From positions 26,942 to 81,550 of the forward strand of contig NZ_LUAV01000024.1 of the NCBI RefSeq assembly GCF_002078505.1: a stretch of DNA of 54,609 nt. Reading direction: 5' to 3'. Below, piece by piece: positions 8,222 to 16,259 of this stretch. How positions within the stretch are numbered: position 1 is the first letter of the stretch; each line of letters begins with the position of its first letter. The DNA comes from Ensifer aridi. GTDB taxonomy: Bacteria; Pseudomonadota; Alphaproteobacteria; Rhizobiales; Rhizobiaceae. The notes beneath the pieces are model-generated. The model was not told the origin of the DNA and made no database searches. It saw only the letters and a list, made by a program, of their open reading frames with translations. The translations under genes and the position numbers were made by a program.

Positions 8222-9283
8222 ATGTGGCCGCGTCGAAATCTTCAGGACCTTCTGGGGATCGAGCACCCGATCATACAGGCTCCAATGAGCGGTATCACGA
8301 CGCCCGAGTTGGTCTCGGCGGTGTGCAATGCCGGCGCCTTGGGGTCGCTCGGCTGCGGACTCCTTCCGTCCGAGCTGGTGCGCGAACAAGTCGCGGCGGT
8401 TCGGACTGCTACCGACCGCCCCTTCAATTTGAATTTCTTCGCACATCCCCGCCCTTCCATGGACAATAAGACCGCCGCCGAGGCACGGCAAAGAGTTCAG
8501 CGCTATTATGATGAACTCGGGCTGGGTACGGCGCCCGAACCAACCGAGCCTTTCCCCATCTTTGATTCTAGCAGGCTGGCCTTGGTGCTCGAGCTGCGGC
8601 CCCGGGTTGTGAGTTTTCACTTCGGATTGCCTGGCGCCGATGCGCTGAACGCCCTGAGGCAGGCGGGCTGCCTCATTTTGAGCTCGGCGACCACGGTGGC
8701 CGAGGCACGCTGGCTCGAGGCGGCAGGCGTCGATGCAATTATTGCACAAGGAGCGGAGGCTGGCGGGCACCGAGGAACTTTTACCGACGATGCCGGCGCA
8801 GGCACCGTTGGTGCAATGGTGCTTGTTCCACGGGTCGTCGATGCGGTGCGCGTTCCCGTTGTCGCTGCTGGCGGCATCTTCGACGGCCGCGGGATTGAGG
8901 CGGCTTTCAAGCTTGGGGCGAGCGGCGTTCAGATGGGCACGGCTTTTCTCGGCTGCCCCGAAAGTAATGTGCCGCCGCCCTACCGGGAAGCATTGCGAGC
9001 TGCCACGGACCTGAGTACGCACGTTACTCGCATGTACACCGGTCGGCCCGCGCGTGTTCTTCGCAACCGTTTTTCCTCCGACATGGCGGCCAGTGATGCG
9101 TTGGTGCTCGACTTTCCGCTTCAGGCATCGCTGACGATGCCGCTCGGACGCAGCGCCGACGGCGAGGTACGCTCGGACTTCTTTCCGATGTGGGCGGGTC
9201 AGGGCGCATCTGCAGGAAACAACTTGCCCGCGGGCGAATTTGTGCGGCGGTTAGCGAACGAGGCCCAAGAGAAGCATTCTTAA
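8222..9283 (+). CDS. Nitronate monooxygenase family flavoprotein
   Basis: The 353-residue protein is a class I nitronate monooxygenase/2-nitropropane dioxygenase-type TIM barrel that binds FMN. The N-terminal LLGIEHPIIQAPMSGITTPELVSAV is the family start, and AQGAEAGGHRG and VPVVAAGGIFDGRGIEAAFKLGA (read in pieces) are the flavin- and phosphate-binding loops. Such enzymes oxidise alkyl nitronates, removing toxic propionate-3-nitronate or nitroalkanes. The ATG at 8222 is preferred to a TTG at 8210 because GGAGG lies 5 bp before it. It appears monocistronic. Substrate specificity within the family is broad and not deducible here. Confidence 0.87.
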   Translation: MWPRRNLQDLLGIEHPIIQAPMSGITTPELVSAVCNAGALGSLGCGLLPSELVREQVAAVRTATDRPFNLNFFAHPRPSMDNKTAAEARQRVQRYYDELGLGTAPEPTEPFPIFDSSRLALVLELRPRVVSFHFGLPGADALNALRQAGCLILSSATTVAEARWLEAAGVDAIIAQGAEAGGHRGTFTDDAGAGTVGAMVLVPRVVDAVRVPVVAAGGIFDGRGIEAAFKLGASGVQMGTAFLGCPESNVPPPYREALRAATDLSTHVTRMYTGRPARVLRNRFSSDMAASDALVLDFPLQASLTMPLGRSADGEVRSDFFPMWAGQGASAGNNLPAGEFVRRLANEAQEKHS

Positions 9284-9430
9284 TCGCTATTACAACGTCT
9301 TGGGCCAGTCGTGAACGACACCCTCTCTACGAGCGTCGCCGTGCGCCGACCGGCCGAATCCGGGCGCGGAAGGTATTCGGGAGATCGTCCGCGTGGTTAA
9401 GCCGGGGCTCGGCCGAAGTTTCCTGCACTC

Positions 9431-9583
9431 ATGCTGAACCCGCCGCGCTGGCAGGACGGCTTCACTCGCGAGATTGAACTGCAGGGCTCACGACGTCAGC
9501 ACTGGATCCGTCGCCGAGTGTCAGAGCTGACCGCCGCGCCAGAAGCGGCCATAAAGGCTCTTCGCGGCGACGATATTCAATGA
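9431..9583 (+). CDS. Small hypothetical ORF in a 495-bp spacer
   Basis: The spacer 9284-9778 holds one small ORF of 50 codons (MLNPPRWQDGFTREIELQGS...) rich in Arg and Ala. I see no good ribosome binding site and no recognised family. It may be the tail of a decayed gene, since the frame is open upstream to a stop at 9398. Confidence 0.2.
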   Translation: MLNPPRWQDGFTREIELQGSRRQHWIRRRVSELTAAPEAAIKALRGDDIQ

Positions 9584-9666
9584 GTGGCAAGAATGATTCG
9601 AAGCTCTGGCCAATGTGCGGTACGCAGCTGCTTCATCTTCGAAGTCCACGTTTCATTCCGGTCTTT

Positions 9667-9690
9667 GCTGTTCCGGTTGATACATTATGC
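9667..9690 (+). repeat. Dispersed repeat, left block (copy 1)
   Basis: These 24 bases match 28329-28352 at all but a few positions; the last 12 (GATACATTATGC) are identical. At 28.3 kb this block lies only 14 bp before the block that also occurs at 10640-10702. Here about 950 bp, including phd-vapC, separate the two. Confidence 0.5.
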
Positions 9691-9778
9691 AACTTCAGAG
9701 GTCCAAACAGGAAGCCAGAACTTCCGTCGATGGACACTGTGAATGCCGGCATAAAGCGGATGTTCGACCCCGAACGGC

Positions 9779-10186
9779 TTACGCCGACGTCTCCCAAGGG
9801 TTGATCACGGAGACGTCTGTGTCTTCGAAATCCTTGACGTTGCGTGTGACAAGGATGAGATCGTGGACGATAGCGGTCGCAGCGATCAACCCGTCGATAT
9901 CGCCGCGGGGGCGGATCGCCGCGATGCGGCCCCATTCGACCGCGATTTGGTCGGTTACCGGGAAAATGCGGTCGCCATGGTCGTGGCGCAGCTTGCGCAA
10001 CCATTCGGTGAGGTGCGCGGCAGTCCTCGGATCCGACCTCTGTTTCAGGGCAATGCCGCGCATGATTTCGCCGAGGGTGAGCGCACTCAGGTGGATGCTG
10101 AGCGGATCGACAGAGCGCAGCCAGGACACTGCCTGCGGCGTGCCGCGTCGCGCCTCTGAGACGATGTTGGTGTCAACTAGATACAT
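9779..10186 (-). CDS. vapC: VapC-type PIN-domain toxin ribonuclease
   Basis: The 135-residue protein is a complete PIN domain. The conserved acidic residues are visible: Asp5 in MYLVDTN, Glu40 in LGEIMRG, Asp98 in DIDGLIAATA and Asp119 in TRNVKDF. VapC toxins are Mg2+-dependent RNases that cleave tRNA or rRNA and are held inactive by the cognate antitoxin. The start ATG shares one base with the antitoxin stop (TGATG), the usual coupled arrangement. The length is typical of the family. Its RNA target cannot be predicted. Confidence 0.92.
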   Translation of the reverse strand: MYLVDTNIVSEARRGTPQAVSWLRSVDPLSIHLSALTLGEIMRGIALKQRSDPRTAAHLTEWLRKLRHDHGDRIFPVTDQIAVEWGRIAAIRPRGDIDGLIAATAIVHDLILVTRNVKDFEDTDVSVINPWETSA

Positions 10187-10440
10187 CAGAAGGCCACATC
10201 ACGGCTTGGCGTCTTGGCGCGTACATTTACCGCATCAGCGAGCTGATCGTCCCAAGCGGGACCGCCAAGCAGATCATCGACCAGCGTCGGCCGGCCGGCG
10301 CGCAGAGCGTCGTAGTCATGAGCCGACAGCACGACGGCGGTGCGCTCACCGCGCAGCGTGACAATCTGCGGACCTTCACTGCGCGCCTTCTGCACCACCT
10401 TCGAGAACTGGTTCTTGGCGTCCTGCAGTTGCCATTCCAT
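10186..10440 (-). CDS. Phd/YefM-type antitoxin of the VapC pair
   Basis: The 84-residue protein begins MEWQLQDAKNQFSKVVQKA, the standard Phd/YefM DNA-binding start, followed by GPQIVTLRGERTAVVLS and a flexible C-terminal tail that would wrap the toxin. It should neutralise VapC and repress its own promoter. GGAG precedes the ATG. A perfect palindrome lies 18 bp upstream of the start, which fits autoregulation. Pairing a Phd-type antitoxin with a PIN toxin is common in alphaproteobacteria. Confidence 0.9.
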   Translation of the reverse strand: MEWQLQDAKNQFSKVVQKARSEGPQIVTLRGERTAVVLSAHDYDALRAGRPTLVDDLLGGPAWDDQLADAVNVRAKTPSRDVAF

Positions 10441-10457
10441 AGCTTCACTCCATATTG

Positions 10458-10472
10458 GCTAGACTGTCTAGC
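10458..10472 (-). promoter_or_regulatory. Operator palindrome of the phd-vapC operon
   Basis: GCTAGACTGTCTAGC is a perfect 7-bp inverted repeat around one central base, next to an AT-rich TATATA stretch (10473-10478) that could be the -10 region. The position, just upstream of the antitoxin start, is where Phd-type antitoxins bind. Confidence 0.65.
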
Positions 10473-10639
10473 TATATACCCCTGTTTGTCTGCCATTGAA
10501 AGTGCCAAAGTACCACGCGGCCGACCGACGGCCGGCTGGCGACGCCGCACGATCGGCGATCTCGATTGTCAGCCCTCACAGACGACTGATCTTCCTCACG
10601 TGGTGGAACCACGGCTGCCGAATGCGATCTTGTAGCAGA

Positions 10640-10702
10640 GAACGCGAACATTCTCGCGACAACCCGTGCACAGCCTCGTGAAGAACGGCTCTCTTCGACC
10701 CA
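10640..10702 (+). repeat. Dispersed repeat, right block (copy 1)
   Basis: About 63 bp align with 28367-28430 with roughly 85% identity and one gap. Shared words include CCGTGCACAG, CTCGTGA, GAACGGCTC and CTTCGACCCA. Both copies lie in gene-free DNA and in the same orientation. Confidence 0.6.
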
Positions 10703-10789
10703 ACGCAGAGTCTCAGGGGCGGAGTCATGGTGGCCGCTATGCGCCCCAACCCGGTCATTGGTCTCTGCTTCACCGCTGCCTAAGGGCAG

Positions 10790-11386
10790 TCACTCTGACA
10801 GAGACTTGACCCGACGCCAGTGGCCGGGCGTCATGTTTTCCCACTCGCGGAAAGCGCGATAGAACGAGTTGGCGTCCTGGTATCCAAGCAGGTAGGCTAC
10901 CTCTTCCACGTCAATCGTGAGATCGGAGAGAAGCTGGCGGCCGAGTTCCTGTCTGGCTTCGGTTAGGAGAGCACGGAAAGTCTGGCCTTCCGCCGCAATC
11001 CGCCGCTGCAAGGTGCGCTGGCTCAGGCCGAGATCGCGCGCCACGGCAGCGACGTCATGGCGACCACTGGCCATTGTGCGCTTCAAGGTCCCCTTTACCT
11101 GCTCACCGATTGTGACCTGCGCCTCGATCTCGCGCACGGCGTCTGCCAGCGCGGGGGTCAGCATCTGGATCAGTTCGGGGTTGTGTCCGGGGAATGGCAG
11201 GTCGAGATCCGGTGCATTCAGCACTATGCGATCACGCTCTGTCCCGAAATGAATCGGGCAATCGAAGAAAATGGCGTGCCTGTCCGTTCCGGGATTTGGT
11301 CGCCGCAGCTCCAGCGAAATTGGGCGCAGATGACGGCCGGTCCCGCGTCGCCCGAGTTTCAGCAAAAGGGCAAAGCTTGCGTCCAC
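10790..11386 (-). pseudogene. AraC-family regulator lacking its N-terminal third
   Basis: The 198 codons encode the second half of an AraC-type activator of the long 'arabinose-binding-like plus HTH' class. FFDCPIHFGTERDRIVL is the end of the sensor domain. A full two-helix-turn-helix domain follows (VAAVARDLGLSQRTLQRRIA and VEEVAYLLGYQDANSFYRAF) with a MTPGHWRR end. Family members are about 330 residues, so roughly 130 N-terminal residues are missing. The frame is closed by a stop at 11405-11407 and only a GTG is available as a start. The truncation lies 58 bp from the end of the LacI gene, which suggests a rearrangement joined the two. It could still make a DNA-binding fragment. Confidence 0.7.
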
Positions 11387-11444
11387 CGACAGGGGCGGCT
11401 CCGGTTAGGTGCCGGCAGGCCACGACCGGCGGGATGCGGTTGCA

Positions 11445-12554
11445 TTATCCGCTCACCTCTTCCGGGTAGACAGCGATCGAACCACGCTCCACAAGATGGG
11501 CCGCCAGAACCCGGTGCTGGGATGCGGAGTCCTCGCCCCCGATCCGCTGGAGCAGCAACTCTGCAGCTGATGTTCCAATCAGATGCGTCGGCTGGCTGAT
11601 GGCGGTAATGCCGTGAGCGACGAATTGCATCCAGTCGAGATCGTCGAAGCAGATCAGCGAAACATCTGTCGGAATTGCGAGCTTGAGAGCGGAAATCGCC
11701 TGCAGGGCGCCGGTCGACATGAGACCGTCCGCAGTGAAAAGCGCGGTTGGCGCGTCACGCATCGTCAAAAGATCGAGAGCCTCCTTGCGCGCCGCCGCGC
11801 TTGCATAAGTCGGCACGCGGCGGATCAGCTCGATATCCGGCTCGATCCCCGCCTGACGATAGGCTTCGACATAACCCAAAAGCCGTTGCCAGCTCGGATA
11901 GTGCTTATAGAGGTCGGGATCGGAAGGATCGGCCTCGGCCACGAAAGCGGCGAGATCCTTGTCCTTGCCAGGAGCCAGTTCTGCCAGGATGCCAATCCGG
12001 CGGTGGCCAGCTTGGATGAGCTTCGTCACGCCGGCCCGCGTTATGGCGACGTTGTCGATCACGACCGTATCGGTTTCCAGGTCCGTTGCGACGCGGTCGA
12101 ACTGAACGACGGGGCAGTTGGAGGAGATCGCCGCCTGAAGATGGTCGGGGTCCCCGACACAGGTGGAGGAGACGATCAATCCGTCGACCTGCTTTTCCAG
12201 CAAGAGCTGCACCGCCTCGCGCTCACGTTCGGCGCTCTCGTCGCTGTTGGTCACGATGACACCGAAGCCGCTGCCGCGCGCCACGTCTGCGATACCCCGC
12301 AGAACGCTGGCGTAAAAAGGGCTTTCGATGTCTCCCACGACGACGCCTATGGTCTGCGTCTTGCCGGTGATCAGGCCCTTCGCCAGCCGGTTGGGACGAT
12401 AGCCGAGGGCTGCCGCCGCGGCACGTACCTTCTCCTGCACCTCGGGGCTGCTGTAACCGTAATCCCCGAGCACGCGGCCCGCGGTGGCCGGGCTAACGCC
12501 TGCCTGACGTGCCACCTCGATGATTGTTGCGCTCTTCGACGATCTCTGCGCCAC
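11445..12554 (-). CDS. LacI-family transcriptional regulator of the Amadori-compound locus
   Basis: The 369-residue protein has the LacI N-terminal helix-turn-helix (ATIIEVARQAGVSPATAGRVL), the hinge helix region LGYRPNRLAKGL, and a periplasmic-binding-protein-like effector domain (TQTIGVVVGDIESPFYASVL, then VDGLIVSS and ISLICFDD-type segments). The start is a GTG at 12554. It is the last gene of the leftward frlD/ABC cluster. Perfect or near-perfect palindromes centred on AACGTT, the style of LacI-family operators, occur before the binding-protein gene and between frlD and frlB, with a weaker one upstream of this gene. It probably represses the locus until a fructosyl-amino acid or its phosphate is present (inference). 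Confidence 0.88.
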   Translation of the reverse strand: MAQRSSKSATIIEVARQAGVSPATAGRVLGDYGYSSPEVQEKVRAAAAALGYRPNRLAKGLITGKTQTIGVVVGDIESPFYASVLRGIADVARGSGFGVIVTNSDESAEREREAVQLLLEKQVDGLIVSSTCVGDPDHLQAAISSNCPVVQFDRVATDLETDTVVIDNVAITRAGVTKLIQAGHRRIGILAELAPGKDKDLAAFVAEADPSDPDLYKHYPSWQRLLGYVEAYRQAGIEPDIELIRRVPTYASAAARKEALDLLTMRDAPTALFTADGLMSTGALQAISALKLAIPTDVSLICFDDLDWMQFVAHGITAISQPTHLIGTSAAELLLQRIGGEDSASQHRVLAAHLVERGSIAVYPEEVSG

Positions 12555-12591
12555 TCAACAAGCCTCGTCCCCAATGCGGTTTCGCGTTGTG

Positions 12592-12608
12592 AGCACTAAC
12601 GTTACTCG
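12592..12608. promoter_or_regulatory. Putative LacI-family operator upstream of the lacI-type gene
   Basis: TAACGTTA (12597-12604) is a perfect 8-bp palindrome flanked by imperfect GAG/CTC arms. It shares the central AACGTT with the two stronger operators of this locus and lies 43 bp upstream of the regulator start, so autoregulation is plausible. Confidence 0.4.
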
Positions 12609-12664
12609 TACCCGGCCCGCAAGCCCGAAACGCTGCGACGCTGACGCCGTCCATGCCATTGCGC

Positions 12665-14209
12665 TCACAACACCTGGGAGAGGAAGCGCTTGAGCCGAGG
12701 GCTGCGTGCATTGTCAAAAATTTCTTCCGGAGTGCCGGCTTCGACGATTCGGCCCTCGTCCATAAAGACAACTTGGTTCGCAACTTTGCGGGCGAAGTTC
12801 ATTTCATGGGTCACCACCACCATGGTCATGCCGCGGCGGCCGAGATCGGCCATCAGGTTGAGCACGCCTTTGACGAGCTCGGGATCGAGAGCGCTGGTCA
12901 CCTCGTCGAACAGCATGACCTCGGGCTCCAGCGCGAGCGCGCGGGCGATCGCGACCCGCTGCTGCTGACCGCCGGATAGATTGGCGGGTCGATGATCCTT
13001 GCGCTCGAGCAATCCAACTTCCTGCAATCTCGCCTCAGCGAGGGCTTCGGCTTGCTCGGATGACATGCCTTTGACCTTCCGCAGAGCCAGGGTGATGTTG
13101 GCGAGCGCGCTTCGATCTGGGAACAGGTTGAACTGCTGGAACACCATGCCAACGCGCCGCCGCAATTGATCCGGCGTCTGCCGGTAGATGCTCTCTCCGT
13201 CGAGCAGGATGTCGCCTGACCGGCATTCAACAAGGCGGTTGAGGCAGCGAAGCAAGGTCGACTTACCGGAGCCGGAGGGACCGATAAGGCAAGTCACGGT
13301 GCCCGGTTCCACCTTCAAGTTGACACCGTGGAGCACCTGAAGCGCGCCGTAAGCCATGTTGACGTTCTGAACTTCGATGCTGCCGCCTTTGAAGCGCTTT
13401 TGCGTTGTTGACGACGACGATTTCGCGACATCCTGCTCTGCCGCCTCTGCGAGCTCGGCGACTTCCGCGAGTCCGCTCTGAACCACGGCGATGCGCTTGC
13501 CGATACGCATGCGCTCGTCGATAAAGTTGACGAGATGGGTCAAAGGCACGGTGATCAGAAGGTAGAACACACCAGCCAGCAGAAGCGGCGACAGGTTTCC
13601 GGTCAGCACGGCGTGATCCTGGCCGACGCGGAAGAGTTCCCGCTCCGACGCCAACAGGCCAAGGAAATAGACGAGGCTCGAGTCCTTGACGTTGCCAATG
13701 AATTGATTGACCAGCGCCGGCAATACGCGGCGGATGCCTTGCGGGATGACCACCAGCCGCATGCCTTGGCCATAGGTCATGCCGAGCGTGCGGGTCGCGT
13801 CGAGCTGGCCGCGTTCGACACTCTGGATGCCTGAGCGGAAGATTTCTCCGATATAGGCACCCGCGATCAGGCTGAGCGCCAGGATGCCGAGCGGATAGGG
13901 GGACGGACCGAAGAGATCGCGACCAAGACGCGCAAATCCCTGGCCGATGATCAGGATCGTAACGATGGCGGGAAGGCCGCGGAACATGTCCGTATAGACC
14001 CGTGCGATCCATTTCAATGGTCGGTTCTCGGATATGCCCATGACGGCGAGCACGATGCCGATCAGCGTGCCGAAAAACGTCGAGGCGATTGCTAGGACCA
14101 GGGTATTCTTCAGGCCGACCATGATCATGTTCGGCAGGACTTCAGCCATCGCCTCGAAATCGAGGAAGCTGCGCGAGAATGTTTCGAGCCAGCCCATATT
14201 CCATTCCAC
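12665..14209 (-). CDS. Amino-acid-type ABC transporter, permease fused to ATPase
   Basis: Of the 514 residues, 1-245 form a HisM/GlnP-type permease with several membrane helices and the EAA-like loop GQLDATRTLGMTYGQGMRLV (134 onward). After an Ala/Glu- and Ser-rich linker (245-275), residues 277-514 are a complete ABC ATPase: Walker A GPSGSGKST at 310-318, signature LSGGQQQR at 411-418, Walker B VMLFDE at 431-436, and the switch His in VVTHEMN. Permease-ATPase fusions of this kind occur in the Agrobacterium soc system, which imports deoxyfructosyl amino acids. With the neighbouring binding protein, FrlD- and FrlB-like enzymes, import of fructosyl-amino acids is the likely role. Confidence 0.88.
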   Translation of the reverse strand: MEWNMGWLETFSRSFLDFEAMAEVLPNMIMVGLKNTLVLAIASTFFGTLIGIVLAVMGISENRPLKWIARVYTDMFRGLPAIVTILIIGQGFARLGRDLFGPSPYPLGILALSLIAGAYIGEIFRSGIQSVERGQLDATRTLGMTYGQGMRLVVIPQGIRRVLPALVNQFIGNVKDSSLVYFLGLLASERELFRVGQDHAVLTGNLSPLLLAGVFYLLITVPLTHLVNFIDERMRIGKRIAVVQSGLAEVAELAEAAEQDVAKSSSSTTQKRFKGGSIEVQNVNMAYGALQVLHGVNLKVEPGTVTCLIGPSGSGKSTLLRCLNRLVECRSGDILLDGESIYRQTPDQLRRRVGMVFQQFNLFPDRSALANITLALRKVKGMSSEQAEALAEARLQEVGLLERKDHRPANLSGGQQQRVAIARALALEPEVMLFDEVTSALDPELVKGVLNLMADLGRRGMTMVVVTHEMNFARKVANQVVFMDEGRIVEAGTPEEIFDNARSPRLKRFLSQVL

Positions 14210-14279
14210 CTAAAGGGAGGCCGGGCACCGTTGATCACGGACCCGGCCGGGACAAATCAACTGATGGACGCGCGGAAAT

Positions 14280-15119
14280 TTAGCTCTTCGGCAAATATTC
14301 GGCCGGCATGGGCGTGCCCGGGAACCACTTCTCATGCAGGCGCTTCCAGGTGCCGTCCTCCATTGCCGCACGAAGCGCCTTGTTCAATGCCTCGCGGAAC
14401 GCGTCATTACCCTTCTTGACGACAAATCCGGCGGGCGCATCGAAAGAGGGCACATTCATGGTGATCTTCAGGTTGGAATAGCGCTCCACATACTGCTTGG
14501 CCGATTCATAATCGGTGAAATGACCGTCGATCGTTCCGTTGTTCAGCGCGGCCACCGCGGAATTGTTGTCCGGAAACTTGACGATGTCGCCCTTGAGGTT
14601 CTTCTCAGCGTAGATTTCCTGCAAGGTGCCCTGGATGACGCCGATGCGTTTGCCGGCGGTGCTCTCGTTGCTGCTGAGGGCAGGATCGGCCGAGATGATC
14701 GACAGATATCCGGCAAGATACCCGTCGCTAAAGTCCACCGTCTTCTTGCGGGCCTCGGTCGTACCGATGGCTGCGACAGCAACGTCGAAGCGGCCGCTCG
14801 CGACCGACGGCAGCAGCGCCGCGAAATCCTGGCCGGTAAAGACCACCTGTTCAGCCTGGAAGCCAAGCCGGCCTGCCACGTCGCGGAAAAGCTCGGCGTC
14901 AAAACCGGTGAAGTTTCCGTTGGCATCCGTGAAGACGTAGGGCCGCGCATCGCCCATGGTGCCGACGCTGATCACCTTCGGATCGATGAGGTTGTACGGA
15001 TTGTCATCCGCAAGGGCGAACGTCGCGTTTCCCCGAGCGCCAAGCAGCACTGCTGCGGCCGCAACTATTAGGGCCAGGCTGCATTTGACGAACTTACGTC
15101 TTTCCAAATTCTTCTGCAT
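14280..15119 (-). CDS. Periplasmic solute-binding protein (amino-acid/opine family 3)
   Basis: The 279-residue protein has a signal peptide: a basic start (MQKNLERRKFVK), a hydrophobic core, and a likely cut after ATFALA. A family-3 solute-binding domain follows, with GDARPYVFTDANGNFTGFDAELF, FDVAVAAIGTTEARKKTVDFS and a final WKRLHEKWFPGTP (read in pieces). It should deliver its ligand to the fused permease-ATPase 70 bp downstream. A sigma-70-like promoter with a perfect operator palindrome lies just upstream, so the transporter can be transcribed separately from frlD. A fructosyl-amino acid is the inferred ligand, from context. Confidence 0.88.
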   Translation of the reverse strand: MQKNLERRKFVKCSLALIVAAAAVLLGARGNATFALADDNPYNLIDPKVISVGTMGDARPYVFTDANGNFTGFDAELFRDVAGRLGFQAEQVVFTGQDFAALLPSVASGRFDVAVAAIGTTEARKKTVDFSDGYLAGYLSIISADPALSSNESTAGKRIGVIQGTLQEIYAEKNLKGDIVKFPDNNSAVAALNNGTIDGHFTDYESAKQYVERYSNLKITMNVPSFDAPAGFVVKKGNDAFREALNKALRAAMEDGTWKRLHEKWFPGTPMPAEYLPKS

Positions 15120-15225
15120 CTCACTCCCCTTTTATTCGGGCCGCAATGTCGGCTCCATCCTCCAGCTCAACGTTTCACCTCACCGGCTCGCATGCTCCTT
15201 CTCCGAGCTATTGCGCGTGCGAGGA

Positions 15226-15270
15226 GTGAGAACGTTCTCACCTATTAGCACCGTCTGGTTCTACGGTCAA
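15226..15270 (-). promoter_or_regulatory. Promoter with LacI-family operator before the binding-protein gene
   Basis: On the minus strand TTGACC (15270-15265), a 17-bp spacer and TAATAG (15247-15242) form a good sigma-70 promoter whose -35 box overlaps the end of frlD. Immediately downstream, 15226-15241 is the perfect 16-bp palindrome GTGAGAACGTTCTCAC, covering the expected transcription start. This is a classic repressor placement. Confidence 0.7.
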
Positions 15271-16157
15271 TTGCTTCCAGCCACAGGCGTATGGGCAAGG
15301 TTCTCGCCATGTGCTTTTTGGGCCCGACGCATGATTGTCGATGTCAGCGGGCCGATATCGATGGGCGCCGGATAGCCTATCGCTCCGTGATAGCGGCACG
15401 TGTCGGCTGCCGCATCGGCGGCATGGCCAAGCACGTCTTGAGGCGCTTGGCCGTTGAGCAGGCCGACTAAGGTCCGGGCAATGAACGTATCGCCTGCACC
15501 AAGAGTATCGACAGCTTCAACGAGGCGCGCCGGGTGAGCATAAGCGCAACTCGCGCCGTAGAGCGCTGCGCCCGCGCGGCCGCGCGTGACAAGAACCCAT
15601 CGAGAGCCTGCCGCGAGCAGGCGGGTCGTGAGTGTGTTCAGTTCCATCTCCGGAAGGCCGGCACCCGAGATCGACGAAAGAAAGCAATGGCGTCCGATCT
15701 CACTGAGGTACTCCGGCTCCCTCCGCGTCGAAAAATCATAGGAAATTAGTGAATTGCGCGAGGCGGCGGCAACCCACGCATCGAGCCCGCTGGATTGGCC
15801 GATATGGACGGCATCGAAATTCGCCAGGTAACCGAGATCTTGCTTTGAGGGCGTGAACATCGACACGCCGAGATCGAATTCCAGAAATACCCGGTCGGCC
15901 TTGCGGTGGCCTATCAGGCAATAGGCTGTCGGCCCCTCGATATGCCGCAGACGCGAGACTTCAACACGCTCCGATAGCAGTGCGGCAAGGATCAGTTCGC
16001 CGGCCTTATCCCGACCGATCGCCCCGATATAGGCTGACGGTGCGCCGAACCGACTGGCATGTACCGCGACGTTGAGGCAGTTGCCGCCGGGATACATCTC
16101 ATTGCGGGCGAGGTAGCAGTCGACGACGTTGTCGCCCATTGCAACAATCTTGACCAT
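15267..16157 (-). CDS. frlD: PfkB-family sugar kinase, fructoselysine/fructosyl-amino acid kinase-like
   Basis: The 296-residue kinase begins VKIVAMGDNVVDCY and has PGGNCLNVAVHASRFG, closely matching the start of E. coli fructoselysine 6-kinase FrlD (IGDNCVDIY...GGNAVNVAV). The PfkB C-terminal signature DTLGAGDTFIA is present, with catalytic Asp223 and the anion-hole GAGD at 220-223. RYHGAIGY near the C-terminus parallels FrlD's QYHGAW. It would phosphorylate the C6 hydroxyl of an imported Amadori compound, making the substrate for the FrlB-like deglycase encoded divergently. The match in both termini, not just the generic kinase motif, favours FrlD over ribokinase or fructokinase. The exact amino-acid moiety is unknown. 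Confidence 0.78.
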   Translation of the reverse strand: MVKIVAMGDNVVDCYLARNEMYPGGNCLNVAVHASRFGAPSAYIGAIGRDKAGELILAALLSERVEVSRLRHIEGPTAYCLIGHRKADRVFLEFDLGVSMFTPSKQDLGYLANFDAVHIGQSSGLDAWVAAASRNSLISYDFSTRREPEYLSEIGRHCFLSSISGAGLPEMELNTLTTRLLAAGSRWVLVTRGRAGAALYGASCAYAHPARLVEAVDTLGAGDTFIARTLVGLLNGQAPQDVLGHAADAAADTCRYHGAIGYPAPIDIGPLTSTIMRRAQKAHGENLAHTPVAGSN

Positions 16158-16196
16158 GGCAGAACTTTCTGTCTATTGATGTGAGAACGTTCGCAC
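16150..16196 (+). promoter_or_regulatory. Promoter and LacI-family operator between frlD and frlB
   Basis: In the rightward direction TTGACC (16150-16155), an 18-bp spacer and TATTGA (16174-16179) resemble a sigma-70 promoter. It is followed by GTGAGAACGTTCGCAC (16181-16196), the same palindrome as at 15226-15241 with one base changed. The site lies 24 bp from the frlD start and 64 bp from the frlB start, so it could control both. Confidence 0.65.
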
Positions 16197-16259
16197 ATGA
16201 GCCCATGCCCTGTCAATTGCGCCCGACCGTGTGCCCAGGCGCCACAGATGAGGAAGACT

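Noticed and set aside
8120..9022. A 300-codon leftward open frame
   Set aside because: It is antisense to the nitronate monooxygenase, whose motifs are unambiguous.
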